From Paenarthrobacter nicotinovorans (lineage in GTDB: Bacteria; Actinomycetota; Actinomycetes; Actinomycetales; Micrococcaceae): a DNA stretch of 64,000 nucleotides. Positions 9,110-17,994 of the stretch are shown here, piece after piece. The stretch is taken from the NCBI RefSeq assembly GCF_021919345.1, contig NZ_CP089294.1:62001-126000 (forward strand), given 5' to 3'. The position numbers and the translations under genes are program-made. The notes under the pieces were generated by a model. That model saw nothing but the letters and a program-made list of their open reading frames with translations. It made no database searches and was not told the DNA's origin. Position 1 is the first letter of the stretch; each line of letters starts with the position of its first letter.

Positions 9110-11782
9110 CTATCCCTCCGCGCTATCAACCTCAACTTCCATCTTCACCATGATGTTCTCGACCTCGGCGCGCGCCTCGTCCGACAAGGTGGTCCTTGCC
9201 AGTACCGATTCATGATCGAGTTCTTCCAGCTCGTTTTCATCAGAGAATCTCAGTGCGTCTGCGTGGTCTGCCAAAAGCTCCGCCGCTACAGCCCGACCGA
9301 AGCCCACCTCTTGCAGTTGAATCGCGCGCTCGTCCGTGGTGCCGTACTCGACGAGCGTCGCCACATTGATCCCCGATGCATTTCTTCCAAGCGCCATGAC
9401 ACTGACGTCAATGAAGTTCTGCAGGTACCCCATGATGCGGAACCGTAGGCCCCCTTCTATATCTTTGAGAGTCCATTCGATAATGAGGTTGATGTGCTTC
9501 GCAGAGTGCCTGTCGAAGGGCTCAGTAACCAGGCTCTCCTCGCGGGAGTAGTCACGGTAGGTGATTGAACCACGTTGACTGTAGTAGGCAACCGAGCTGG
9601 AGATAACACGGCTGATCGGGTCGCCTCGCACCCACCCGCGCATAAGGAGCGCCCAGTAATAGAGACGGCGATCCCATCCATCGGCATCCGCTCTCCTCGG
9701 CATGAGAGGGTCTGTTCCCGATACCTCGGTTGTCCTCCAGTCGTACAAGGTGCTGAGCCGTCTAAGAACGGTGAGGAACGTCTGGACATCACTGAGAACG
9801 GCGTCATTTGTAACGAGGGGAACAGTAGAGCCGGCCTTTAGTTCGTTCCAGATACGGTCCTGGTATTTCGGGAGGATGTTCGGTGAGCGCCGCAAAACGT
9901 CCGTTGGCACGGCAATTGAAGAGGCTGCTTTTCTGAGCAACTCCCGGCCGTCTTTGACCTTGTCGAGGAAGTAGCTGCGAAGCGGTGTCTGCTGGTTATC
10001 GAGCTGGTGCAGGGTGAGGATTGACGCGTATTGCTCAACACTTCGCTGCTGGTCAGCCGATGTCGCCGCGGGCAGACTCTCGCCCCGCAGGATCCGCGCT
10101 ATGTCCGTGTATTCTTTCTTTCGGTTGTTTGCCGGCCTGACCAGAAAGCTCTCCGCCCGGCCAGGATCTGACCGAGAAATCAGTGCGCGCGTCGTCGTTG
10201 CCCAGCGGTTATCCTCCTCGCGAACACAGACAACGTTGCCAGAAAAGTCGTATGTGAGACGCCCTGCGCGTCCGGCAAGGTTCTCAAAATCGATCTTCGT
10301 AAACAGACTGTTTCCGTGCTTGTCGTTAAGGACGAAGATGTTCTTCGCTGGGAGATTGACGCCCTCCAGTAACGTCGATGTGCACACTACGAACTGGACT
10401 GCTGAGTCGGGGTCGGCGAAGGCCTGCTCGACTCGTTCGCGCACCTCTTGCGGCATCTTGCCGTGGTGGAAGGCAACGCCATGACGCAACGTGTTTGCCA
10501 GGAAGTAGTCCTTGTGGACGTACTCGCGAACGTGCGCGGCAAGCTCTTCGACCTTCTCATCAGTGACTTCATTTCGACGTTCCGCAAGTCTGAGGGCGAA
10601 TTCTGCAGACTTTAGCGACCCGTTGATGTAGATGATTGCCTTCCGCTCGCCACTAAGCGAGAGGATGAGGTCCACCACGCCTCCATGTCCCGGCCCGGCC
10701 TCGATTTCCCTAGGCTGCGTATCCTGCCCGGAGAAGTAGTACTGCTTTCCGGCGATTAGATCAACGAAATAGCGCTGCTGCGCGACCGTTCGCTCCCGGA
10801 CGGTGAACGCTCCGTTGACGGCCTTACCAAACAATTCCAAGAAGAGCTCGGGATTTTCAATGCTGGGTGACGCGAACACGAGTTTTGTAGCAAAACGACG
10901 AGTCACCTCGACGATCGAGTGGTAGTAGAGCGAGCTTCTTGCGTCGTTTTTTGCAATGACCTTCTGGGCCTCGTCAACCACAAGGTAGTCAATCTCGCGC
11001 ACAGGGTTGGCGAGATAACGAAGCAGCCGTTCTGGCGTTAGCACGAAAACGGTGCGTCGGTACTTCTGACGCAGCAACTTGGGCAGTGAAGGATAGGTTG
11101 CAACGTTCACCTCCGGCACGTCCGCAAGGAGCTTCCGAAGATCGGCCGCCGTCTGCCCGATGAGTGCCTTGGTTGGAACAAGCACGACGACGCAATGATC
11201 GTTGAGATCATCGCGACGAACGATGTCATACAGTGCGTCCTTGATGATGAAGGACTTACCGAGCGAAGTTGGTCCCGAAAAGCTGAAGTAGTCCTCGCCG
11301 CGCATTTTCTCTGTAATGGCGTATTGGGTATCGGTGAGTGTGGCATCTCCCTTGCTGGTGCGCTGCAACACCTCCTTTGCGATGCGCAAAGTGCCCCGAG
11401 AGAGCGGCAGCGCGAAGCGGCTCCCTACACCCTTCTGAAGGGTAGCGATACCAGGGAAATTGCCGAGCTGCACGAGAACCGCTTCGGCAACTGCGAGCAG
11501 TCGGTTGCTCAGCTCTTGGTCGAAGCCTGTCGAGGAGTCGTACTCCCGAAGCAAAGCGATCGTCGTGTAGGCGAGTTCTCGGTGACGAGGGTCGCTAGCG
11601 TGTGACAGCACGTCCGCGTAGCGCAGCAGGTGCTTTGCCTCAAGCGGATCGACAGCGTGCAAGACCTCCCCTGAAAGGAACAGCTCGGCGACTGCGCGCT
11701 CGAGGTTTTCATACGCGGATTGGAAGTCCTCGCGCTCAACAATCATCTCGCTGAGCAGGTCAGCGGCGGTACGCGAGGTCAC
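9110..11782 (-). CDS. hamB: Hachiman defence system helicase HamB
   Basis: 890 residues, superfamily-2 helicase. Motif I is SGPTSLGKSFIIKD (near residues 169-182), motif II is DEAQ (270-273) after YLVVDEAQKVI, motif III-like is FASPS, and motif VI is NLAGRAGRLTY, followed by a long C-terminal region without a recognised domain. The gene starts at GTG 11782 and overlaps the hamA stop (GTGA), so both are made from one message. In the known Hachiman system HamB is the DNA-sensing helicase that holds HamA inactive and releases it on damage or phage attack. A free-standing repair helicase is the alternative, but the hamA partner makes Hachiman the better call. Confidence 0.88.
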   Translation of the reverse strand: MTSRTAADLLSEMIVEREDFQSAYENLERAVAELFLSGEVLHAVDPLEAKHLLRYADVLSHASDPRHRELAYTTIALLREYDSSTGFDQELSNRLLAVAEAVLVQLGNFPGIATLQKGVGSRFALPLSRGTLRIAKEVLQRTSKGDATLTDTQYAITEKMRGEDYFSFSGPTSLGKSFIIKDALYDIVRRDDLNDHCVVVLVPTKALIGQTAADLRKLLADVPEVNVATYPSLPKLLRQKYRRTVFVLTPERLLRYLANPVREIDYLVVDEAQKVIAKNDARSSLYYHSIVEVTRRFATKLVFASPSIENPELFLELFGKAVNGAFTVRERTVAQQRYFVDLIAGKQYYFSGQDTQPREIEAGPGHGGVVDLILSLSGERKAIIYINGSLKSAEFALRLAERRNEVTDEKVEELAAHVREYVHKDYFLANTLRHGVAFHHGKMPQEVRERVEQAFADPDSAVQFVVCTSTLLEGVNLPAKNIFVLNDKHGNSLFTKIDFENLAGRAGRLTYDFSGNVVCVREEDNRWATTTRALISRSDPGRAESFLVRPANNRKKEYTDIARILRGESLPAATSADQQRSVEQYASILTLHQLDNQQTPLRSYFLDKVKDGRELLRKAASSIAVPTDVLRRSPNILPKYQDRIWNELKAGSTVPLVTNDAVLSDVQTFLTVLRRLSTLYDWRTTEVSGTDPLMPRRADADGWDRRLYYWALLMRGWVRGDPISRVISSSVAYYSQRGSITYRDYSREESLVTEPFDRHSAKHINLIIEWTLKDIEGGLRFRIMGYLQNFIDVSVMALGRNASGINVATLVEYGTTDERAIQLQEVGFGRAVAAELLADHADALRFSDENELEELDHESVLARTTLSDEARAEVENIMVKMEVEVDSAEG

Positions 11783-12777
11783 TTCTTTTTCTTCTCCTTT
11801 TGTGGGCGCAGGTTCTTGCCACTCAGCTCAGAGGCGAGATCGATGCGGATGTTCTCGATTCCCCGCAGGCTGCCATTCACGTTTCGCTTCAGGAAGGGGA
11901 CTGCGTAAATGTGGAACTGGAAACCGCCTAGCCCGCGCTTCTGGATCTCGGTCCGGATGGTTTCAACCTCCGCGGTTATCGTCGATAGTGCGAGCTCACG
12001 AAGATAACTCTCGATTTCCTGTGCTGTGTGATCAGCGAACGGATAGGTCGTCACGTCGAGTTCGAAGCCGATGAACACTCCGAAAGCATTCGACTTCGTG
12101 ATGGTTGGCATCCCTGATGCAGGGGGCAGAAGAATAGAAGCAAGGAGCTCGACTTTCGCCTTGTCGAGGCTTTCTTTCAAGAGTTCGGACTCGACCAGCC
12201 AAGTGTCGAAATCGAAGTCGTCCTCCTGGACCTTGCCCATGGACTCGAAGGCAGCCTTCACACCACGGCCGGCACTGGATCCGACCTTACGAGCCGTATC
12301 CCCGTACATCTTTGACTCGCCAAATATCAGCTGGTAATTACCTGGCGATGCCTCAAGTAGGTGCACGCCATCAGTACCGTGGACATAGTGCTCCGAAGAC
12401 GTTTTAAGTTCCATTTTCGAGAGGATCTTGGGCGCACCCAGATGTCCTTCAAGAAAGGAGTAGAGAAGCAGCTCGCCACCTTCACCAGCGTTGGCGTCAG
12501 GGGTCTTGAATTGAGTCTGGGTTTTCCTGAAGAACTCACCCATGCGGCTCGGATCGCTGAGCATCTTCTGCAGGTTCTGGCGGGAGAGAACGTAACTGAT
12601 GCTGTTATTCACCAGTTCTTTGAAGAGCGGCTTCACAGCAAAATCCCCGCCGTCAACGCGAAGCACATGTAGGTGCATGACCGTCTTCTGGTGGATATCA
12701 AACCTTGTGGGATCGTAGAAGAGCGCCAAGAAGCGGTCGCGATTCATCAACGAGAGCGGCAGGGCAGGGCTGCTCAT
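11779..12777 (-). CDS. hamA: Hachiman defence system nuclease HamA (DUF1837)
   Basis: 332 residues with the DUF1837 fold of HamA, the effector nuclease of Hachiman. The nuclease core is readable: GEGGELLLYSFLEGHL (residues 98-113), HGTDGVHL with Asp 136, and IFGESKMYG with Glu 154 and Lys 156, giving a PD-(D/E)xK arrangement D136 ... E154-x-K156, so the active site looks intact. The protein ends in a Lys-rich tail. It is directly upstream of hamB with a four-base overlap. In characterised systems HamA degrades DNA after release from HamB and stops phage spread. ATG 12777 lacks a clear ribosome site; Met 11 is an alternative start. Confidence 0.88.
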   Translation of the reverse strand: MSSPALPLSLMNRDRFLALFYDPTRFDIHQKTVMHLHVLRVDGGDFAVKPLFKELVNNSISYVLSRQNLQKMLSDPSRMGEFFRKTQTQFKTPDANAGEGGELLLYSFLEGHLGAPKILSKMELKTSSEHYVHGTDGVHLLEASPGNYQLIFGESKMYGDTARKVGSSAGRGVKAAFESMGKVQEDDFDFDTWLVESELLKESLDKAKVELLASILLPPASGMPTITKSNAFGVFIGFELDVTTYPFADHTAQEIESYLRELALSTITAEVETIRTEIQKRGLGGFQFHIYAVPFLKRNVNGSLRGIENIRIDLASELSGKNLRPQKEKKKK

Positions 12778-13132
12778 TGAGTGGCCACCACCATTCGCCG
12801 AGCATGATGTCGAGATGTGGGTTCAAAATCTAAGCCCCTGCGTGAAAACATGTGCCGGCTCCTTCGCGCCAACGGCACGTGTTGAGGTTTTTTGTTTACC
12901 CGTCAACGGTACCGGCGACCACCGACACAGGCAGCCCGGCGCTGTTCGTGTCTCCACGGACGTTTTTCCTGCGGGCCGCAACTGGCATATTCATGGACGT
13001 ACAGGAGTTCTCGCCGCTACTTCTATTCCCGTGCTTTGAACGCCTGCCTTCTGTAAAGCAGTCACGCTGGACCGACAACTGCCCCTGAACATCCTTGCCC
13101 AGTGTTCCGTGGGTTCCTGTCCGCGGCAGGAG
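12778..13132. other. 355 bp without a supported gene, upstream of hamA
   Basis: This must hold the hamA promoter. Short frames exist on the + strand (12815-13088) but have no ribosome site and no recognisable family. I see no terminator, tRNA or repeat in it. Confidence 0.5.
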
Positions 13133-14848
13133 TTATTGACTCTTGTACATCGGTAGTTGGTCGCTGTAGGTCGGCCCTTGTTGATGGTTCAGCAAGACAA
13201 CCAGGCGGGGTTGCGAAGTGTCGTGTGCTGATGAGTAGTCGGGATCGCAGGCTGGCTTCTTAAAGCCTCTGAGGACCTCTGCCTGAACACAGTTCCACCC
13301 GACGCCTGTGGGGAAGTAACGGAGGAATATGGTGCTGGCTGTTGAGCAACCATTGCCCAGGTCCATCTGGATGCAAAGCGTGTAATCCGTTGCGCCCGGA
13401 GGGGGGTCGGATGGCTCCGCATACTGAACTCGTATGGACGGGTATTTTGCCTTAGTTTCCACGTCGCTGAAGCAGATAGCGGGTGTTGACCGGGTGCACC
13501 ACTTGCCACCTACGGCCGCCGGCATGCCCGGAATCGAAGACGGGCGAGGAGACGAGGGCGCGGCGGCTACCTGGTATTTGAGGGTAATTGTGTAGCCGTT
13601 GATGTTCAGGGCTGTATCGGCAGCCGCCGCGAAGCCGTTGGCTGCGGTCTGCAGTCCCGACCAGACCCAGGAAAAAACCTGTGCTATCCCGACGGCCAAC
13701 ATGTCCAGCATTTTGCCTTTGGCGATCCTTTCGAAGACCTTGCCCATGCAGGACATGACAGTGCCCGTAGCGCCGTTGAGGTAATTAGCGGCAGCCTTGG
13801 CATTGGTCACGTCAGCCGTGGCCATACTTTGAAAGCCTGCTACACAGTTGGCTGCGTCCACGGCCGAATTGATGGTTTCCATCGGAATCTTGCCGAGCAC
13901 CTTGGTGTATACCATTCCAACAGTTTCGACGCCGAACCATAGCGCCGTCGCCAGGTAGGCAGGGGGAGAAGGTTGGAGCCGGACGCCTTTCTCTCCACTA
14001 GCGGCGTCAACCCGGTACTCCACGGTCTCGCCTGGCCCGATGATGTCGATGACGTTGCCGGGCTTTGAAGGCGCCGTGATGTACTTGGCGAGTCGAGGAA
14101 CCATTTGCCCGAAATCCAAGCTGCGGGCATTCATAGACAAACCCTTGGTTCTTTCAGCCGAGACGGCGTACCCGCGGGAGTTGTTGACCTTCAGCACGGT
14201 GGACCCATCCTGCGACTTCCCCAGACACCATCGAACCCGGCCGCCGTCATCGCTGGCTACCGACACGTTTCCCGCACGGGCTTCAGTTTCGCGATCGCAT
14301 TTTGGCTGCTCCCCAGTGCCGGAGTCCCTGTAGATTCGGTCCAGCTGTCCGCGAGCCCAATTCATAGCCGCGTCCCAGGCCTCCTTCACCCAGTTAGAGA
14401 AGTGCGTGGTGTGAACCATCAGGTCTTTGCCCGAAATCTCGGCGTCCAAGACGTACTGGATTGGATCGTTCGGGTTCTCGTTGAAACCAACGAGGGGTGG
14501 CGGTGCACCGTCGGTGATGGCGTCCTTAAATACGAGCGTTGCCTTGCCCGTCAAATGGGCACCCGATAGTTGGATAGCCCACCCGCGGCGGTCCTCCGGG
14601 AGATCGACAGGCTTTACCTCGAGTTGTCCACTACCGGTAAAGGCGGAAGCCGGGATACGAATTTCAGGGGACCCGTTGTTGCTGAGCAGCGTCACATCGT
14701 TCCCCTGGCTGACGCTGACACTGCCGTCGTTATCCGACCCCACCGCTGAAACCCATGGTGGAGACCACACGCCGGCCAAAACTAATGCAATGGATATTGC
14801 ACAAACGACCGCCGTCACCGACAGAACTACCCCCAGTACCGTCTTCAT
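13133..14848 (-). CDS. Secreted or membrane-anchored protein of unknown function
   Basis: 571 residues when started at ATG 14848, where the protein opens with a signal-anchor (LSVTAVVCAISIALVLAG). A frame extending to 14980 adds a basic leader without hydrophobic character and is not used. After the anchor come beta-rich sequence (roughly residues 40-160), a central region with small hydrophobic helices (VFSWVWSGLQTAANGFAAAA) and a C-terminal part with at least eight cysteines, suggesting disulfides outside the cell. I do not recognise a family. It is divergent from another membrane-anchored protein gene (15195-15806) and lies beside a defence system, but nothing in it shows a defence role. 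Confidence 0.65.
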   Translation of the reverse strand: MKTVLGVVLSVTAVVCAISIALVLAGVWSPPWVSAVGSDNDGSVSVSQGNDVTLLSNNGSPEIRIPASAFTGSGQLEVKPVDLPEDRRGWAIQLSGAHLTGKATLVFKDAITDGAPPPLVGFNENPNDPIQYVLDAEISGKDLMVHTTHFSNWVKEAWDAAMNWARGQLDRIYRDSGTGEQPKCDRETEARAGNVSVASDDGGRVRWCLGKSQDGSTVLKVNNSRGYAVSAERTKGLSMNARSLDFGQMVPRLAKYITAPSKPGNVIDIIGPGETVEYRVDAASGEKGVRLQPSPPAYLATALWFGVETVGMVYTKVLGKIPMETINSAVDAANCVAGFQSMATADVTNAKAAANYLNGATGTVMSCMGKVFERIAKGKMLDMLAVGIAQVFSWVWSGLQTAANGFAAAADTALNINGYTITLKYQVAAAPSSPRPSSIPGMPAAVGGKWCTRSTPAICFSDVETKAKYPSIRVQYAEPSDPPPGATDYTLCIQMDLGNGCSTASTIFLRYFPTGVGWNCVQAEVLRGFKKPACDPDYSSAHDTSQPRLVVLLNHQQGPTYSDQLPMYKSQ

Positions 14849-15194
14849 ATCGACATTCTGAGGGGTACCAGGGGCACTTCGGCTCCACAGTTGCAATATT
14901 ACGCGACAACGATCTACAGCCACTCGCTCCGTGGGCCCGTCAGGACCCTCGAGCAACTTTGCGGGCACGAATGATTGCACGTTTTCGCATCTACCGTCGG
15001 CCTACACATACGCCGACGCCGACAACGGATATTTCGTCCGCCTATGGGGGCCGGCTGCTGAGGAGGTCAAAGGATGGCGGTCGTGACGTTTCAGCCGGAT
15101 CCGACCCTTTGTACTGGGAGCCAGCCACCGGCTTCAACCGATTCCTAGCAGTTAGAATTCACCAACATCACCGTTCTAACCCGGGGCCCCTTCA
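14849..15194. other. Divergent promoter region, 346 bp
   Basis: Gene-free spacer between two divergently read extracytoplasmic protein genes; it must contain both promoters. I did not find a convincing sigma-70 pair or palindrome. Confidence 0.45.
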
Positions 15195-15806
15195 ATGACT
15201 CATCCCTATCCCGCCATGCTGCCTGCACCGCAGCATCCTAAGACGCCCAGGGCTCTAATCATCACGTTGATCGTCATTGGATCACTAGCCGTTGCATCCG
15301 TGCTTGGCGCATTCATCTTCTTTGGCATTCAAAGTTCCGCTGCCGCAGCACACGAAGCACAAGCCAGTAGTGCAGCTTCATCGAGGGCAGCGGCGAGCCA
15401 ATCAGCCGCCGCAGAAGCTGCAAACAAAGCCAGGGCACAACGGGAAGCTGCCGCATCACTGGCCAAGGCTGAGGCGGAGAGGGCCAAGGCAGACCGGATA
15501 GCGATGGAAAAGCAGGGTTGGACATATGTGTCCGATTATCTGTACTTCGCCACACCCGAAGAAGATTACCTCTGCCCGTCCACGCGGTACGGGTGCACCT
15601 ACATGGTCGTGACCAACAACAAGGCCGGGGGATGCCCGAGGGGGATTGGGGTTCGTGCATCGTTCATCTCGGCCAGCGGCGTATCCGTATACAACGGCGC
15701 ACGCACAACAGGGGCGCTGGCGGCCGGCGAGCAGGCTCAACTGGACTTCACCGACTTATCGGGGCAGGGCGCGTCATTCCGCGTGGACTCAATGTCCTGC
15801 TACTAA
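15195..15806 (+). CDS. Membrane-anchored Ala-rich coiled-coil protein, unknown function
   Basis: 203 residues. A short Pro-rich cytoplasmic end is followed by one transmembrane segment (ALIITLIVIGSLAVASVLGA), then an Ala/Ser/Glu/Lys-rich coiled coil (about residues 55-108) and a C-terminal domain with five cysteines (in EDYLCPSTRYGCTYMVV, GGCPRG and the final SMSCY). The end resembles FxLYD-like extracellular beta domains but I cannot assign it. ATG 15195 is used; the ribosome site is weak. Divergent from the 571-residue anchored protein, so the two may be functionally linked. Confidence 0.65.
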   Translation: MTHPYPAMLPAPQHPKTPRALIITLIVIGSLAVASVLGAFIFFGIQSSAAAAHEAQASSAASSRAAASQSAAAEAANKARAQREAAASLAKAEAERAKADRIAMEKQGWTYVSDYLYFATPEEDYLCPSTRYGCTYMVVTNNKAGGCPRGIGVRASFISASGVSVYNGARTTGALAAGEQAQLDFTDLSGQGASFRVDSMSCY

Positions 15807-16024
15807 GACCTCAAACCGCATTCGTCTTGATGACGCTGAGCCCAGATTGAAACCAGGCAACAGAGATCGCTCCGGCCGCCGCGGTCGAACTTGGAAGCGG
15901 TGAAATGCGTTGTTCCGGAATCGCGCGCAAACGTGGACAGCAGGCTGACCTGGACCTGCTTCCCGTCGGGTCCTTGGCTCAGGATCTGAATCAATGATTC
16001 ATCGAATGCATCACCGGCACTCAT

Positions 16025-16352
16025 GCGGCCGCTGGTCCGCAGTTGCCGTGAAAACCCCGAAATGACGGGGCCAGGGCGGCTCTTTGCCCTGCAGAAAACA
16101 GGGTCCCGTCGATTGCGTTTAACGCAATAGGCAGCTTTCTACTTTACATAACATCCGTTATCGGCATCCAAAGTACGGGAGTAGAAGTAGCTGCGGGAAC
16201 TCCCGTCCATCAACGAATCTGGCGTTTCCGCCGGACAAGCAGGCTTTTGTCGAATGCGGACGTGCTGGCGTCCTGGCGTGAACTCGCGCTTGGGTCCTTG
16301 CGACTGTCGGTTTCATGCATCTAATGCATGTTTCCATGGTTTAAGGGTCGTT
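16025..16352. other. 328 bp gene-free spacer before the integrase remnant
   Basis: No gene is supported. It contains the palindrome listed at 16314-16330, just upstream of the integrase remnant. A 73-codon minus-strand frame ending at 15803 reaches 16024 but has no ribosome site. Confidence 0.45.
16314..16330. repeat. Palindrome CATGCAT-CTA-ATGCATG
   Basis: Perfect 7-bp inverted repeat around a 3-base centre, 22 bp upstream of the GTG start of the interrupted integrase. It could be an operator or a recombinase arm site of the old integrase cassette; no second copy was seen in the window. Confidence 0.5.
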
Positions 16353-16767
16353 GTGAGTGGTGTCGTTCCGGGTTTTGTCCCGCGGAGGCTGGTGGATCCG
16401 GACATTGGGCTGTTCCGTGCTGATGAACGGGTTTTTACGGCCATGCTGGATGGCTGGCGGGCGCAGATGCTTGCCCGTGGCCTCACGACGGACACCATCA
16501 AGCAGCGTTGCCAGCTGCTGGAGCGTTTTCAGCGGTTCACGGGTGAATTTCCGTGGCAATGGCGCCCCGCGGACATCGATGATTTCCTGGCCTCGGCACT
16601 TTGGCCCAGTGAGCGTGGCGCCCGGATGTCCCTGGGCTCGTTCGGTGATGCGTTCGCTGCCGCGCGGGATGCCGTCGGTCTGCCGCACGAGTTGGGTCTG
16701 CATTGCCCGAGGCATTTCTACGTGACGCACCTGGTCGAAGCTGGTTATGACGCGGCCTTCGTGCAGA
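16353..16767 (+). pseudogene. Tyrosine recombinase remnant, 5' part (split by Tn554-like element)
   Basis: Starts at GTG 16353. The first 90 or so residues are an N-terminal SAM-like core-binding domain (MLARGLTTDTIKQRCQLLER). It then jumps to the H-x-x-R region (LHCPRHFYVTHLVEAGYDAAF), so about half of the catalytic domain, including the first catalytic Arg, was lost by an in-frame deletion. The coding sequence stops making sense at 16768, where the Tn554-like element starts. Joined to 20764-20891 it reads in frame as FVQTQVGHSYASTTGLYT, the normal end of such an integrase. It was therefore already defective or was reduced after the insertion. Confidence 0.85.
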
Positions 16768-16773
16768 TTATCT
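16762..16773 (+). repeat. Left end of the Tn554-like element: core TGCAGA + TTATCT
   Basis: Core hexamer shared with the right end, followed by the left half of a 6-bp inverted repeat. Probable recombination site. Confidence 0.75.
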
Positions 16774-16887
16774 GGGGCAGGAACCGGGGTGTCTTTGACG
16801 TGCAGCACGGGGCCCGTAACCGTGCAGTTCCGCGTGATGGAGGTGCTTATCTGAAGCTGTCCATCACACGGGATCGCGGGAGGGTTC

Positions 16888-17994
16888 ATGCAGGTTCAAC
16901 GAGTTTTGGTGTCCGGTTCGCCGCTTGAGTCGTGGACTGTGCTTGATGATCATGGTGTCGTTGAGCCGGTGGAGCGGTTTTTGGCTTACCTGACCGACGT
17001 CGAGAGGTCGCCGAACACGCTCAAGGCGTATGCGCATGATCTCAAGGATTGGTTCGTCTTTCTTCGCCACCGCGGCATTGATTGGCGCCAGGTGAGGCTG
17101 GAGAACGTCGGCGAGTTCGTCGCTTGGCTGCGGCTTCCGCCTGCCGGGCGCGCCGCTGACGTGACGCTGCTGCCATCGGCTTCCCATCACTGCGGGCCGG
17201 GCACGTTGAACCGCAAGCTCGCGGCCGTGAGCGGCTTTTACGTGTTCCACTCCCGTCACGGGGTCCCGCTGGGCGACCTTGTCACCGAGTTCGAAACGGT
17301 CCGGTACCGAAGAACGGGATGGAGACCGTTCCTTGCTCACCTTGCCGGGGACAGGCCGCAGCGGCGCAGGATCGTGAAGCTGCGTGAGCCGAAGAGGTTG
17401 CCCACGGTCCTGCCTGCGGCGACGGCTCAAGCAGTGCTGGATGCGTGCACGCGGCTGAGGGACCGGTTCCTGTTCGTCCTGCTCTGGGAGTCGGGAATCC
17501 GTATCGGCGAAGCACTCGGACTAAGGCATGAGGACATTGCAGTCGCCGAGGGCGAGCTGACGATCCGCCGTCGGGTGAACGCCAACCGTGCCCGGGCGAA
17601 GTCCGTTTCGCCGCGCACGATACCGATCGGCGCGGACGTCGTGCGGCTCTACGGCGACTACCTTCACGAGGAATACGGAGATCTGGACAGCGACTACGTG
17701 TTCGTGAATCTGTGGGCGGGCCCCCGCGGCCGCCCGATGGGCTACGCGGCAGTCTATGACCTGGTGAAGCGGCTGCGCCGGGACACTGGAGTGGATTTTG
17801 ACCCGCACTGGTTCCGCCACACCTATGCCACCCGCTTGCTACGAGCCGGGACACCCATCGAAGTGATCAGCAGCCTGCTTGGCCACGCATCGGTCGCAAC
17901 CACCATCGACGTCTACGGCCACCTCACCGTTGAGGACGCCCGCCGCGCCTTCGAAAAGGCAGGGCTGCTGACCGGAAAAGAGGTCACCTGGTGA
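16888..17994 (+). CDS. tnpA: Transposase A, tyrosine recombinase
   Basis: 368 residues. An N-terminal SAM-like domain (NTLKAYAHDLKDWFVFLR) is followed by a catalytic domain with the first Arg in ESGIRIGEALGLRHEDI, the H-x-x-R box in HWFRHTYATRLLRAG, and the LLGHASVATTIDVYGH segment whose Tyr is the nucleophile. All expected catalytic residues are visible. ATG 16888 has GGGAGG upstream. The stop overlaps the tnpB GTG (GTGA). Length and order match TnpA of the Tn554 family, which cuts and joins the element ends together with TnpB. Confidence 0.9.
   Translation: MQVQRVLVSGSPLESWTVLDDHGVVEPVERFLAYLTDVERSPNTLKAYAHDLKDWFVFLRHRGIDWRQVRLENVGEFVAWLRLPPAGRAADVTLLPSASHHCGPGTLNRKLAAVSGFYVFHSRHGVPLGDLVTEFETVRYRRTGWRPFLAHLAGDRPQRRRIVKLREPKRLPTVLPAATAQAVLDACTRLRDRFLFVLLWESGIRIGEALGLRHEDIAVAEGELTIRRRVNANRARAKSVSPRTIPIGADVVRLYGDYLHEEYGDLDSDYVFVNLWAGPRGRPMGYAAVYDLVKRLRRDTGVDFDPHWFRHTYATRLLRAGTPIEVISSLLGHASVATTIDVYGHLTVEDARRAFEKAGLLTGKEVTW

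Noticed and set aside
15803..16024. 73-codon minus-strand frame next to the Ala-rich membrane protein gene
   Set aside because: No ribosome site, no family, and it overlaps the end of the neighbouring gene; sequence is fairly protein-like, so it might be a remnant, but support is too weak.
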